NCBI GenBank assembly: GCA_964429355.1
Contig: CAYSCH010000019.1
Location: 1-48,359, forward strand
DNA from: JAAYAY01 sp964429355
GTDB taxonomy: Bacteria > Planctomycetota > Planctomycetia > Pirellulales > Thermoguttaceae
Reading direction: 5' to 3'
DNA: 48,359 nucleotides
Shown here: positions 1-12,442 of the stretch, piece after piece
Numbering within the stretch: the stretch's first letter is position 1
Layout of the letters: each line of letters starts with the position of its first letter
The notes under the pieces: generated by a model
Seen by the model: only the letters and a program-made list of their open reading frames with translations
What the model was told of the DNA's origin: nothing
The model's database searches: none
Made by a program: the position numbers and the translations under genes

Positions 1-20
1 ATCCCGCAAGGCTACTTGGT

Positions 21-54
21 ACGACAGCGCCAAGTCGCGACTTAGCGCTGTCGT
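21..54. repeat. near-perfect 34-bp palindrome
   Basis: Two 17-nt arms (ACGACAGCGC then AAGTCG, and the mirror) pair with a single mismatch (C31 against A44) and no loop. It lies just beyond the 3' end of the small minus-strand gene at 56-322, so it may be that gene's terminator or a shared bidirectional one. There is no clear T-run on either side, so a protein-binding or cruciform site is also possible. Confidence 0.6.
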
Positions 55-55
55 G

Positions 56-322
56 TTAGTTGAAACTTCGCTGGGGCTCAATGCCGCAACAGCCGGGCTG
101 GTCAACGATGCCCTGTTTCCTGCTTTCGCCAGTGCTTGTCGGCGAGTTGATCTTGCGGCTGCGTGCCTGTTCCGCAGCTTGAAGCGACTCGACCTTGTTG
201 GCTTTGGCGATCCAGCCTTGCCTGGGTTCTTGAGAGCCCGCGGTCCCGGGAAACTCACAGACAACCACGGCGAAAGCCAGCAATAGCGCCAGATTTCGGA
301 CGACTGCAATCCTGCCTGCCAT
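56..322 (-). CDS. small secreted protein of unknown function (88 aa)
   Basis: The predicted product is 88 residues. It begins with a signal-peptide-like stretch (MAGRIAVVRN, then a hydrophobic core LALLLAFAVVV, then a small-residue region near GTAGS), so it is probably exported. The rest is hydrophilic with a Cys pair near the end (PGCCG) and matches no family I recognise. The ATG at 322 was chosen because GAGGAG lies 8 nt upstream; the reading frame is open much further upstream but without another good start. It is divergent from the esterase gene at 490. A palindrome lies just past its stop. Its reality rests on the ribosome-binding site and the signal peptide. Confidence 0.6.
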   Translation of the reverse strand: MAGRIAVVRNLALLLAFAVVVCEFPGTAGSQEPRQGWIAKANKVESLQAAEQARSRKINSPTSTGESRKQGIVDQPGCCGIEPQRSFN

Positions 323-489
323 GGATTCCACTCCTCGCGGCTGAACTGGCCAGAATTCGGATGTCAGCAGAGCAATATAACCCCGGGAAGGCCCGAATCC
401 TAGCGATGATTGTCTTGTACTCCTCCAGCCGCTAAGCTGAGGGCCAGCCAATCTGGGACCGAAACGATGCACCAACCAGGGGGTAACGC

Positions 490-2481
490 ATGACTCACTC
501 GATCTTGCATAGGTGTGCCCAAGCAGTAGCCGTTTGGATGCTTTGCGGTGTGGCGACCTCAGCGGCCGAACCATCGGAACTGCAAACGCTTCTGGCACGT
601 CCGATCTACGATGCCGACCAGGCCCTGATCGATATCCAATTGTATTGCGTGGCCGGCATCCCCAAGATGCCCGCACTCTCCTCGGCCGACGCGTGGACGC
701 AGGAGGCCGACCGGCTCCGCGAAAGCGTGCTGCGTGATGTCGTCTTCCGCGGCCAGGCGGCCCAGTGGCGCGACGCCCCGGCGCAGGTCCAGTGGCTCGA
801 CACGATCGAAGGCGGGCCCGGCTATCGCATCAAGAAGCTCCGTTACGAGGTGCTCCCCGGCATGTGGACCGCCGCCCTCCTCTACGAGCCCGAGAAGCTC
901 GAAGGAAAGGTGCCCGTGATCCTCAACGTCAACGGCCACAGCCCCGAGGGGAAGGAGTATCATCCCAAGCAACTTCGCTGCATCAACCAGGCAAAACGCG
1001 GCATGTTGGCCCTGAATGTCGAGTGGCTCGGCATGGGGCAGTTGCGGACCGACGGGTTCCAGCATTACCGCATGAACCAGCTCGACCTCTGCGGCACCAG
1101 CGGGCTGGCGCCGTTCTACCTGGCAATGAAACGGGGCCTCGACATCCTCCTCAGCCTCGAACATGCCGATCCCGATCGTCTGGCCGTCACGGGCCTGTCC
1201 GGCGGCGGATGGCAGACGATCACGATCAGCTCGCTCGACCCACGGGTCAGGCTGTCGGTGCCGGTGGCCGGCTATTCCAGCTTCTGGACGCGGACGGAAC
1301 ATCTCAAGGACCTGGGCGACTCGGAACAAACACCGTGCGACCTGGCCACGATTGTCGACTACACCCACCTGACCGCCATGATGGCCCCCCGCCCTACCCT
1401 GCTCATCTACAACCAGGACGACGACTGCTGCTTCGAGGCGAAATATGCCCTCCAGCCGCTCGTCGATGCGGCCTCTCGAGCCTTCGAACTTTTTGGGAAG
1501 AAAGACTGCCTGCGATCCCACATCAACTACGATCCGGGCACGCACAACTACCTGCAGGACAACCGTGAGGCCCTTTACCGGATGCTGCGCGACCATTTCT
1601 ACGGCGGCAGCCCCGAGTTCGACGTCAAGGAGATCCCTTCGGAGAACGAAATCAAGACGGCCGACCAGCTCTTTGTCGAACTGCCCGAGAAGAACGAAGA
1701 CTTCAACACCTTGGCCCTGGCGCTGGCCAAGACGCTGCCTCTCGAGCCGGCCATACCGGCTGATCTCAAGGGAGCCGCGGATTGGCAGAAGTCGAAAAGG
1801 TCCCAGCTCGCCGAGCTGGTTCGGTTCAAGTCTTACAAAGTGGATGCCGCCGAGACAGGCCAACAGGCATGTGCTGACTGGACCGTGCGTAGCTGGAAAC
1901 TGAAGTGCGGCCCGTGGAATCTGCCCTGTGTCGAGGTCGTTCCCCAAGAAGCAACCGCAACGGCCGTTCTCGTTGGCGACGAAGGCTACGAGAAGCTCGC
2001 CGCCGAGGCCGAACGGCTGGCGGTGGACGGCCAACGTGTTGTGACGGTGGATGTGACAGGTGTGGGAAAATCGGCTCCCAGCAAGTCGATGCTCTTCTCC
2101 CTTCTCACCTCGGCGATCGGTGACCGTCCGCTGGGGATCGAGGCCGGCCAACTGGCGGCGGTTGCCCGTTGGGCTGCTGCGGCCAACGGCGGAAAACCAG
2201 TCAGACTCGTGGCCGTCGGACCTCGCATGGGTGTGACCGCACTGGTCGCGGCGGGGCAGGAAACCGAGGCGATCGCGGGTGTCGAGTTGTCGGGGGCACT
2301 TGGGAGCCTGAAGGAGATTCTGGAGAACAACCGGGGCGTGGACCAACTACCCGAACTGTTCTGCTTCGGATTGCTGGAAACATTCGACGTCAGGCAGATC
2401 GCGGCCCTCGTTGCCCCTCGCAAGATCGTGCTGCGGGAACCGAGCGACCGGGCAAAGGCAGAATTGGCCGGGCTGCTGTAG
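490..2481 (+). CDS. secreted alpha/beta hydrolase, acetyl xylan esterase-like
   Basis: This 663-residue protein has an N-terminal signal peptide (about residues 1-26, ending in TSAAEP) and an alpha/beta-hydrolase core. A nucleophile elbow GLSGGG places the catalytic Ser at 237; an Asp cluster near 310-312 and His352 (GTHNY) fit the other triad members. The core resembles the acetyl-xylan-esterase/dipeptidyl-peptidase-like hydrolases common in planctomycetes, which deacylate polysaccharides outside the cytoplasm. Residues from about 490 to the end form a second alpha/beta-like region without an obvious nucleophile elbow, probably a degenerate second hydrolase domain. It converges with the beta-helix gene, with only 15 nt between the stops. 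Substrate is inferred, not seen. Confidence 0.8.
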   Translation: MTHSILHRCAQAVAVWMLCGVATSAAEPSELQTLLARPIYDADQALIDIQLYCVAGIPKMPALSSADAWTQEADRLRESVLRDVVFRGQAAQWRDAPAQVQWLDTIEGGPGYRIKKLRYEVLPGMWTAALLYEPEKLEGKVPVILNVNGHSPEGKEYHPKQLRCINQAKRGMLALNVEWLGMGQLRTDGFQHYRMNQLDLCGTSGLAPFYLAMKRGLDILLSLEHADPDRLAVTGLSGGGWQTITISSLDPRVRLSVPVAGYSSFWTRTEHLKDLGDSEQTPCDLATIVDYTHLTAMMAPRPTLLIYNQDDDCCFEAKYALQPLVDAASRAFELFGKKDCLRSHINYDPGTHNYLQDNREALYRMLRDHFYGGSPEFDVKEIPSENEIKTADQLFVELPEKNEDFNTLALALAKTLPLEPAIPADLKGAADWQKSKRSQLAELVRFKSYKVDAAETGQQACADWTVRSWKLKCGPWNLPCVEVVPQEATATAVLVGDEGYEKLAAEAERLAVDGQRVVTVDVTGVGKSAPSKSMLFSLLTSAIGDRPLGIEAGQLAAVARWAAAANGGKPVRLVAVGPRMGVTALVAAGQETEAIAGVELSGALGSLKEILENNRGVDQLPELFCFGLLETFDVRQIAALVAPRKIVLREPSDRAKAELAGLL

Positions 2482-2496
2482 CAGCGACATCGGCCG

Positions 2497-5190
2497 TCAG
2501 TGATTCTCGATCGACAGATTGTCGACGTAGAAAACGCTCTCCGAAACGGCATTGCTCGTGAACCCCAGCCAGGTGAGCTGTTCGAACTTGGCGCCGCCGT
2601 TGGCAAGCTGCTTGAACTGCTGGGGCTCCTTTCCGACCGGTGTGACCGTCAGGTCCCACTTGCCGGAATTGTCTGGCCCAAGGTCGGCGGCAATCTCGAA
2701 CCGCACCCACTGGTCAGACGGCAGGTCCATGAGCGTCTTTCCGCCGGCCGCGAGCCGTCCCTGGTCGATGCTCAGGTTGGGCCCGACCTGGTAGGGCGAC
2801 CCGCGCCAATCGCGCCATTCGTAGTTGATTTTGACGCGAGGTTCGACGAGCAGGTCGAACTTGCAGGTGGTGGCACCGTCCGTGTGGTTCGGGTCGTAGA
2901 CGAAGTGGGGATCGTAGGAAAACTTCAGCCCCGCCGCATCGGCGATCTTGAGCGAGTTCTTTCCCTGGGCGGCCTTATCGGCCGTGACTTCGATCGTATC
3001 GCCAAGACCCTCCGTGTAGACCTGGGCCGTCTTGGGCCGGCTGCCGACCGGCGACTTTTCGAAGTCGTCGCGGATCGTGACTGGGGGCGGCCCGGGGGGC
3101 AATTCCAGAGCCGGCATCTTCGCATCGGCCGCTCGCTTGACCCACTTGGCATCGCCGTAAACGCCCGCCTGGCTGAAGTCGAACGGAACAAATCCGATTT
3201 TGAGGGCCGGCGAGTCGGGCTTGAGCCGGTAGTCGTTGTGCTCCGGATCAACGAACAGCGGATCGGCAATAATCGAGTGCTGATCGTAGCCCAGTTTCTG
3301 CCACTCCGCGAGATCCCGGCCCATGAACTTGACGGGCTCGCCCGCCGCATGGAAGTAACAGTTCTGATCGACCTTCACCTTGACCCGGTCCCAGGGACCG
3401 CCCAGGAGTTCACCGGTTTTCCAGTAAACGATGTTGTGCTCGAAGGTGAAGGAAAGATGCTCTTCCACCCGGGTCGCCGCAACCTGCGGGTTCTCGCTGC
3501 ACGCCAGGATGTTGTTGCGGATCACGTTCTCCTTGCCGTAGTGCTGGTGGAAGCTTCCTGTCTTGGTGTTGTAAACCAGGTTGTTTTCCATCGTGATGCC
3601 GGTGCTTCCCTCGTCGGTGTAGAGGCCCCAGCCGCCGTAGGTGTAGGCGTAGATGTCGTGGAAAACGTTGTTTCCCACCACTGTGCCTTCCGACGGGCCG
3701 AGCGTGTAGATGCCTCCCATGTCGCTTAGCACGCCCTGGCCGATGTGGTGCACGTGATTGAAGCAGATGCGATTGTTCTTCGCCAGGCTGTCGCTGTATC
3801 CCCATCGCCAGCCGGCGGAGATACCTGTGTAGTAGAAGTCGCCGATGTCGTTGTGGGTGACCGTGTTGTCGCCGCTCTGGCCGATCCAGATTCCGACCGC
3901 CTCCATGTAGGTTCGACCACCGCGGTGGACGATGTTGTTGTCGATCGTAATATGATCGGTCCGTTCTGCATCGTTGCCCCGAATCTCGCCCTCACCGATC
4001 CGCACGCCCCCCGAACCCAGGTCCGCAAGGCAGCACCGCTCGAGTCGGCAGTTGCGGCAGCCGCGGCGGAACCAGACGCCGTAGTCGCCCATGTGGAGAA
4101 TTTCGCAGTCGATGATCGCGACGTTTCGCGCCCCGTCGGCCATCACGGCTGCCTCGGTCGTATAGGCGGCCTGGTACGGCGCGTAGCCGTGGGCCGGAAG
4201 GGGGAAGGAACTGTGCTGGAAGGAAAGCCCCTTGATTGTCAGGTGTTCGACGAATTTGCCTTGTTCCGGTTGCCCCTGGATCACCAGGAGTTTGGGAGCA
4301 ACCGGTGCGACGACCTGGGCCTTGGTCATATCCTGGCCCGGCAGCGGCATGTAGAACAGCGTGCCTTCACGGCCGAGGAACCACTCGCCGGGGCTGTCGA
4401 GGGCCGGCCGGCAATTCTCCAGATAGAACTGGGTGTTGGCGGGCCAGCCGGAATAGCCGGGAAGCTGCTCGCCGACGGTCACGATCGCATTGGCCTTGGG
4501 GTCGATCTCGGAGAGAAATCGCCGGGTGATGCACCACTTGTGCAACGCCACGAGCGTGACGTCCTTCAGTTGTGCCTCGCTCAGTCCCTGGAGCGGCTCG
4601 AGGGTTTCCGGGCGGACTTCCGTCGTCCGGCGGAACTTGCCGGGCTGCCCCTCGACGGGCACTTCGACCGTTTCACCTGTGAAGTCGTAGAATTGGTTGG
4701 GTGTCTTCGCTCGAATGGCCCGCTGGCCATCGACGGTCAACTGCTCGAAATACCATTTGCCGGCCGCGACGTCGGGGATCTGCACCTTCCAGATCCCGCC
4801 GTCCGCTGGTTCGAAGCCGGTCAGCACCCGCCCTCCCGAGATCACCGGACTGGCGCCGGGCGCACTTTGGTAGGTGATCGGGCATGCCTCGGTGCCGCTG
4901 TCCAGCGGCGTGAACGCCAGCGGCTTGTCGATCGGGTACAGGCCGTCGGCAAGGATCACTTGTACCGGTTCCGTCAACGGGCCGGCAACCTTCCACTGCC
5001 GGATCAAGTCGCGGGCTCGATCGAGCGTTGCAACCGGCCCGTCCGTACCATCGGCCTTGGGCGCGGCAAGCCCGCCGGACCAGGCATCGTTGCCGGAGGG
5101 GGCGACATAGATGGTCTTGGCCGCAACTTCGCCGGCGGCAGCAAGGAGCCCAAGAAACAGCAAGACGCTCTTGATTGTGCGGGTTCTCAT
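2497..5190 (-). CDS. secreted right-handed parallel beta-helix protein
   Basis: The 897-residue product starts with a signal peptide (SVLLFLGLLAAAGEVAA) followed by KTIYVAPSGNDAWSG, the usual opening of exported beta-helix proteins. Many N-rich turns (IDNNIV, THNDI, MENNLV, IRNNI) between about residues 310 and 600 give the coil repeats of a pectate-lyase-like beta-helix. A C-terminal part (about 700-897, with VRFEIAADL and FYVDNLSIENH) looks like a LamG/jelly-roll carbohydrate-binding domain. Such proteins bind or cleave polysaccharides. The lyase or hydrolase activity cannot be decided from motifs. It is read towards the esterase gene and away from the kinase gene. Confidence 0.85.
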   Translation of the reverse strand: MRTRTIKSVLLFLGLLAAAGEVAAKTIYVAPSGNDAWSGGLAAPKADGTDGPVATLDRARDLIRQWKVAGPLTEPVQVILADGLYPIDKPLAFTPLDSGTEACPITYQSAPGASPVISGGRVLTGFEPADGGIWKVQIPDVAAGKWYFEQLTVDGQRAIRAKTPNQFYDFTGETVEVPVEGQPGKFRRTTEVRPETLEPLQGLSEAQLKDVTLVALHKWCITRRFLSEIDPKANAIVTVGEQLPGYSGWPANTQFYLENCRPALDSPGEWFLGREGTLFYMPLPGQDMTKAQVVAPVAPKLLVIQGQPEQGKFVEHLTIKGLSFQHSSFPLPAHGYAPYQAAYTTEAAVMADGARNVAIIDCEILHMGDYGVWFRRGCRNCRLERCCLADLGSGGVRIGEGEIRGNDAERTDHITIDNNIVHRGGRTYMEAVGIWIGQSGDNTVTHNDIGDFYYTGISAGWRWGYSDSLAKNNRICFNHVHHIGQGVLSDMGGIYTLGPSEGTVVGNNVFHDIYAYTYGGWGLYTDEGSTGITMENNLVYNTKTGSFHQHYGKENVIRNNILACSENPQVAATRVEEHLSFTFEHNIVYWKTGELLGGPWDRVKVKVDQNCYFHAAGEPVKFMGRDLAEWQKLGYDQHSIIADPLFVDPEHNDYRLKPDSPALKIGFVPFDFSQAGVYGDAKWVKRAADAKMPALELPPGPPPVTIRDDFEKSPVGSRPKTAQVYTEGLGDTIEVTADKAAQGKNSLKIADAAGLKFSYDPHFVYDPNHTDGATTCKFDLLVEPRVKINYEWRDWRGSPYQVGPNLSIDQGRLAAGGKTLMDLPSDQWVRFEIAADLGPDNSGKWDLTVTPVGKEPQQFKQLANGGAKFEQLTWLGFTSNAVSESVFYVDNLSIENH

Positions 5191-5382
5191 GAAAGCAGGC
5201 CCTCAGGTCAAGGAGTTCGGCAAAACGCCTGGATGAAGAAGGTCGTGCGGACGGGCGATCGCCCAGCTCAGGCCGTTGCCGGCGCCGTGGCATCGCCCCT
5301 CGGTCCTTCTCTCCGGAGGCAGTCGGAATCATACCACGGCGGCAAATGAAAGAACAGGATCGGGACCGGGCCGTTCCCGCGG

Positions 5383-8571
<3,189 letters not shown>

Positions 8572-8888
8572 ACCGAATGACTCGCCCAAAACACTCCGAA
8601 TGGGTACGTCCCTAGAAAATCCGCAAAACAAGAGATACTCAAAAATACGTTGCAGATACGTTCCCGATCGTGGAAAACCGAGACAATCGCGGATGGGTCG
8701 TATCAAATATGCCGATCGGGATGGCGCCGGGGCTTCTCGGTTGCCTCGGAGGAGTATAATGATCGGGGTTGGCCAGCCCGAGTTCCCGGCCAGGAAGTCT
8801 CCGCCAAGGAGATTGCTCTCTTGGTTGGCCAGGATTGCCCCAACCGTTGCTGGCACCTTCACGCCGATCCGATACCGATCAAGTGACT

Positions 8889-10055
8889 ATGGAATCTGTA
8901 GCACACCATCCATTCCCGTCGCTCCAGGCATTCTTGCTCGGCGTCATCGCCCTCGGCCTTGCTGCCAACGAGCGTGTTTTCCCGGCCGATACTTCCCTGG
9001 CCGGTCCTCAGGCATCGGCCGTGACGGTCGAGCCCCGTCCTACACCCCCGATCCCTGAAGGTGCCGAAGGGATTGCCGGCAGGTACCCAGGAGACGTGGG
9101 AATCGAGAAGGATCCGGATGTTGTTTTCGTCGAGTCCTTCGAGGGCTCGATCGAGGAGATCTGCAGCCGCTGGGAAGCGGTGTCCGGCAGGCCGATCATG
9201 TCCATCTCCGACGATGTCGCGCCGGGAAGCGCCGGCAGGCAATCCCTCCTTCTCACCCGAGTGGCCGGGGGAACCGAGGGATACATGGACGGCGGCAATC
9301 TTTACCGCCGGATCAAGAATGCCGGCGGCGGCTATGGATACGACCAGCTCTTCTTCCGCTTCTACATGAAGTTCAACGTGGAGCACGCCCCCATCCATCA
9401 CTACGGCAGCGGCCTGGTGGGTTTCTCGCCTCCCACCCCCTGGCCCCAGGGTGGCGCGGGAGAGCGGCCCCTGGGCGACGCCCGCTGGAGCACCCAGGTC
9501 GAACCCGGCTTCTTCACCACCTGGTACTTCTACAGTTACTGGCAGAACATGGGAGGGAGCCCGCCCCGCGGTCAAACCTGGGGCAACACGTTCGAGGTCG
9601 GCACGCCCCATCGCCCGGTGGCCAGAGAGGATTGGATCTGCCTGGAGATCATGGTCAAGATGAACGACATCGGCAATACCAACGGCGAGCAGGCCTACTG
9701 GCTCGACGGGCAGCTCAGCCGCACTCCCGACGGCCAAGTCACCAGCTACCTGGGCAAGGGCTTTCCCTCGGCCGGTACCTGGACTTACGATAAGTTCAAA
9801 CCCTACGCCACCGGCCCGGGTATTGCCTGGGACTACGACCAGGGCAAGGGTGTTCCCATCGAGGGGGGCAAACCGTTCCACGGCTTCGCGTGGCGAAACA
9901 CGCCGGAGCTCAACATCAACGGCATCTGGCTCTATCGCTACATGTCGCAGCCCGAGAAAGGCACGAGCATGGTCTGGTGGGATCACCTGGTCGTGGCGAA
10001 GAAGTACATCGGCCCCCTCGCGCCGGCAGACGGGCAGGCAGGGGCACAGCGATAG
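8889..10055 (+). CDS. secreted polysaccharide-lyase-like protein of unknown function
   Basis: The 388-residue product has a hydrophobic N-terminal export signal (about residues 10-27). The body reads like a concanavalin/jelly-roll fold: FFRFYMKFNVE, WYFYSYWQNM, WICLEIMVKMND, YWLDGQLSR and a final MVWWDHLVVAKKYIGP strand. This pattern is seen in secreted planctomycete proteins related to heparinase-type lyases, which bind extended sugar chains. No catalytic residues can be assigned with confidence. It is divergent from the kinase gene, with promoters presumably in the roughly 317 bp between 8571 and 8889. The open frame begins at 8769, but the ATG at 8889 directly precedes the signal peptide. 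Confidence 0.7.
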   Translation: MESVAHHPFPSLQAFLLGVIALGLAANERVFPADTSLAGPQASAVTVEPRPTPPIPEGAEGIAGRYPGDVGIEKDPDVVFVESFEGSIEEICSRWEAVSGRPIMSISDDVAPGSAGRQSLLLTRVAGGTEGYMDGGNLYRRIKNAGGGYGYDQLFFRFYMKFNVEHAPIHHYGSGLVGFSPPTPWPQGGAGERPLGDARWSTQVEPGFFTTWYFYSYWQNMGGSPPRGQTWGNTFEVGTPHRPVAREDWICLEIMVKMNDIGNTNGEQAYWLDGQLSRTPDGQVTSYLGKGFPSAGTWTYDKFKPYATGPGIAWDYDQGKGVPIEGGKPFHGFAWRNTPELNINGIWLYRYMSQPEKGTSMVWWDHLVVAKKYIGPLAPADGQAGAQR

Positions 10056-10077
10056 TCGTGGTTTCTTGAACAAACTT

Positions 10078-10130
10078 GCCACCGCGGTGGCACGTCCCTG
10101 AGCGAGAGCGAAGGGCGTGGTTTGTGGGGA
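10078..10130 (+). repeat. dispersed 53-bp repeat, copy 1
   Basis: It starts with the palindrome GCCACCGCGGTGGC and continues CACGTCCCTGAGCGAGAGCG and AAGGGC, then a G/T-rich tail. A second copy lies at 12366-12419 in the opposite orientation. The two copies bracket the C25 peptidase gene. It resembles dispersed intergenic palindromic repeats of planctomycete chromosomes. Confidence 0.65.
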
Positions 10131-10194
10131 CACTACATATTTCGCCCCATAGTCAGTTCTGCCCACTTGGCCAGCCAATTTCTGGGCGAGCCAC

Positions 10195-11799
10195 TCACCG
10201 CGTGATTCCGCCAGTGGGCTTTGTGGCGACAGCGAGTGGCCGCACGGAGGTGGCAACCGCTCCCATGGCGTAGTTGTCGTCCCCTTCGACATAGACCCGC
10301 ACGAAGCAATCGCCGCGGGCGTGGTCTGGGACGGCAAGGCTTGTATGAAACCTCCCGCCGCGAATCTCCGTCTCGGTCCAGGCGAGACGCCGATCGTTCG
10401 CCCGTGCGTACTCGGTCTGAAAATCTGCCCACTCCAGCCACGATTCGGGAAACTCCGTGCGTCTGGCCGGTGTGACGACGAACCGGTCTCGCGATACGAC
10501 CAACTCGACGGTCGCCTGACCGTCGACCTCGCTCATACCGGTGATTTCCAGCGTCTCGCCAGGCGCGGCGATTTCGGCCACGGTAAGTTCGACCGGCCTC
10601 GGCCGCCGCAGTCGCAGCAGCGGATCACCGAGGAGGTTGAACAGCAACACGTGCTCACGACGCTCTTCCACCAGCTTGCCGGGCAAGGGGCTGATCAGGC
10701 CTGCCACCGAATCGAGCATCTCCCGCTCCCGCCCGGCCGTCTTCCCCTCGGTGAGCAGATGCCGTTTGGCCGCCAGCACGGCTTCGCCCAGAGTCTCGGC
10801 CGGCCCATCGAGGGTCTGCCTGGCCAGTTCCAGGGCCATCACCCCCATCGCATAGGGCATCGTCGTGCGGCTGGCCCCGATCACCGCCACCGGCCCACCC
10901 TTCGCCCGGAGCATTTCCTCCGCCAGACAGTCGTCGTAGGCGTCGAAGGCTCCTGCGTAGCACGACATGAACAGGGCGATCGGCAACCCCTGCCGGCACT
11001 CCAACTGGGCTGCATCGGCCACCGAGAGAACCGGGAACTCGCCCCCAGGGGTCGGCACGGGCGCCAATTCCACGTGATAACCGTGCCCCATGTAGATCCA
11101 GAACTGGCAACCGGCGTTGAGCGACTCGATGGTCGCTTCCCGGAATCGCCGCGGGTCCGGACAGAAGGGGCTTCGCCAACTGCCGTAGGTCATCACCACG
11201 TCGTAGTCGGCGCCGATCGTTTGGGTCAGAAACGTGCGGGCGGTCCCCTCGATGAGCCGATCCGCCAACGCCCCGAATCCTCCCGTACCGGCAACAAACT
11301 CCAGCCGCCGCCGCCAGGGCCGATGGTCGCGAGACTGCTCGTATGCCAGGATCTTGCCCGTCATAACCTCCAGCTCTTCGCTCGTATCCGCGGTCAACCG
11401 CCCGACCGCCACCTCCGGCACACCGTCGCCATCCAGGTCGCCGCACCAATCGTCGGTACCGATATGCGGCTCCGATCCCAACAGCACGGTGACCTCCGAT
11501 TTTGCCCACTCGACCGGTACGCACCGGCGTCGCTCCGCCGGATTCATCCCGATGCCCACCCGGGCATCGCCAACGAGCACAACGGCCTTGATCGTGCCCC
11601 CCTCCCCTGCCCTTTTGATCGCCGCCTGTACCTCGTCCAACGTGCCCTGGTTCGAGACAAAGGCGAGCTCGTGCCCCTGCCCCTCCCGATAAGCGGTCCA
11701 GGCCTGCATGGCCGGCCGAAACATCTCCGGGCACACGACGACCGTATCCGGTCCGGCCTCGACGGCCAGCATCGCCATCACCAACCAGGATCCAATCAC
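10195..11799 (-). CDS. peptidase C25 (gingipain-type) family protein
   Basis: The 534-residue protein has the gingipain catalytic pair: His239 in FWIYMGHGYH and Cys280 in LPIALFMSCYAGAFD. An N-terminal hydrophobic stretch (residues 3-14) suggests export. A Ca-binding-like GDLDGDGVPEVAVGRL lies at about 120-135, as in many C25 proteins. A C-terminal beta-rich region (about 400-520) looks like an immunoglobulin-like domain. C25 enzymes are secreted Arg- or Lys-specific cysteine endopeptidases. In planctomycetes they are often attached to larger secreted proteins, but here the domain is nearly alone. The gene stands alone on the minus strand between two inverted copies of a dispersed repeat. Confidence 0.85.
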   Translation of the reverse strand: MIGSWLVMAMLAVEAGPDTVVVCPEMFRPAMQAWTAYREGQGHELAFVSNQGTLDEVQAAIKRAGEGGTIKAVVLVGDARVGIGMNPAERRRCVPVEWAKSEVTVLLGSEPHIGTDDWCGDLDGDGVPEVAVGRLTADTSEELEVMTGKILAYEQSRDHRPWRRRLEFVAGTGGFGALADRLIEGTARTFLTQTIGADYDVVMTYGSWRSPFCPDPRRFREATIESLNAGCQFWIYMGHGYHVELAPVPTPGGEFPVLSVADAAQLECRQGLPIALFMSCYAGAFDAYDDCLAEEMLRAKGGPVAVIGASRTTMPYAMGVMALELARQTLDGPAETLGEAVLAAKRHLLTEGKTAGREREMLDSVAGLISPLPGKLVEERREHVLLFNLLGDPLLRLRRPRPVELTVAEIAAPGETLEITGMSEVDGQATVELVVSRDRFVVTPARRTEFPESWLEWADFQTEYARANDRRLAWTETEIRGGRFHTSLAVPDHARGDCFVRVYVEGDDNYAMGAVATSVRPLAVATKPTGGITR

Positions 11800-12365
11800 C
11801 GGCGCCTCCTTGCGCTCGATAGGTCTCAGCGATCGTGCGGGTTGTCTCGTCCATGATCCATAGAGGACTACGCACCATACCAGGACTTTTCAGACAACCA
11901 TTTATGTCCGCGCCGTGACCGCCGCGCGAGCCGGTCACGCTTGTAGCACGCTCGCCTGTCACGGCAGCCTGGGGAGTCTACGAACTTGTCGGCAGTCCAG
12001 CAACGGCGTTTTGTCTGTGGGCTGCCCCAAACGGGCGGTTCCAAGAGACTCGAGGTCCCGCTCTGGTACGATCGTTGCCTGGACGAATTTCCGGCCCCCC
12101 CCCTGCCCCGCCAGTCCCAAACGAACAATCACCCGTCCGCCGCTGCCTGCCACAGGACTGGCGAGGCAGCCGAGTGCGTGCCACCCCACCGGCAGCGCGA
12201 AATCGGCTCAACCTGGTATTTCAGCAAGATCGCGACTCTGGGCTGGCTGGCTAAGAAGTCCTCACAAAACGTGCGAGTTTCCCACGGGCATGGATGTGCA
12301 CAACCGGTGGTTTTGTCAGCGGCTCCAAAGAATCGCCTAGAAACCGGTCGGTCAATTGGGTAATG
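11800..12365. other. long intergenic region, no gene recognised
   Basis: About 570 bp between the C25 peptidase start and the repeat at 12366. Open frames here are short, lack ribosome-binding sites and resemble no family. It must contain the promoter of the C25 gene, but I see no convincing box. Confidence 0.5.
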
Positions 12366-12419
12366 CCCCAAAAAACCGGCCCTTCGCTCTCACTCGGGGA
12401 CGTGCCACCGGGGTGGTAA
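12366..12419 (-). repeat. dispersed 53-bp repeat, copy 2 (inverted)
   Basis: This is the reverse-complement copy of the 10078-10130 element. It has the shared cores GGTGGCACGTCCC and GAGAGCGAAGGGC and a GGTTTTTTGGGG tail. The palindromic head is degraded to ACCACCCCGGTGG. It lies just past the stop of the SGNH gene. Confidence 0.62.
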
Positions 12420-12442
12420 TCTGTTCGAGTTGTTCTTCTCCG

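Noticed and set aside
559..2346. Long open frame on the minus strand
   Set aside because: It is antisense to the esterase gene, which has a signal peptide and catalytic motifs; high GC keeps the opposite frame open.
3745..5349. Long plus-strand open frame
   Set aside because: Antisense to the beta-helix gene; the sequence is His/Arg/Val-rich without domain features.
10321..11856. 511-codon plus-strand open frame
   Set aside because: Antisense to the C25 peptidase with its His/Cys pair; it has no family resemblance.
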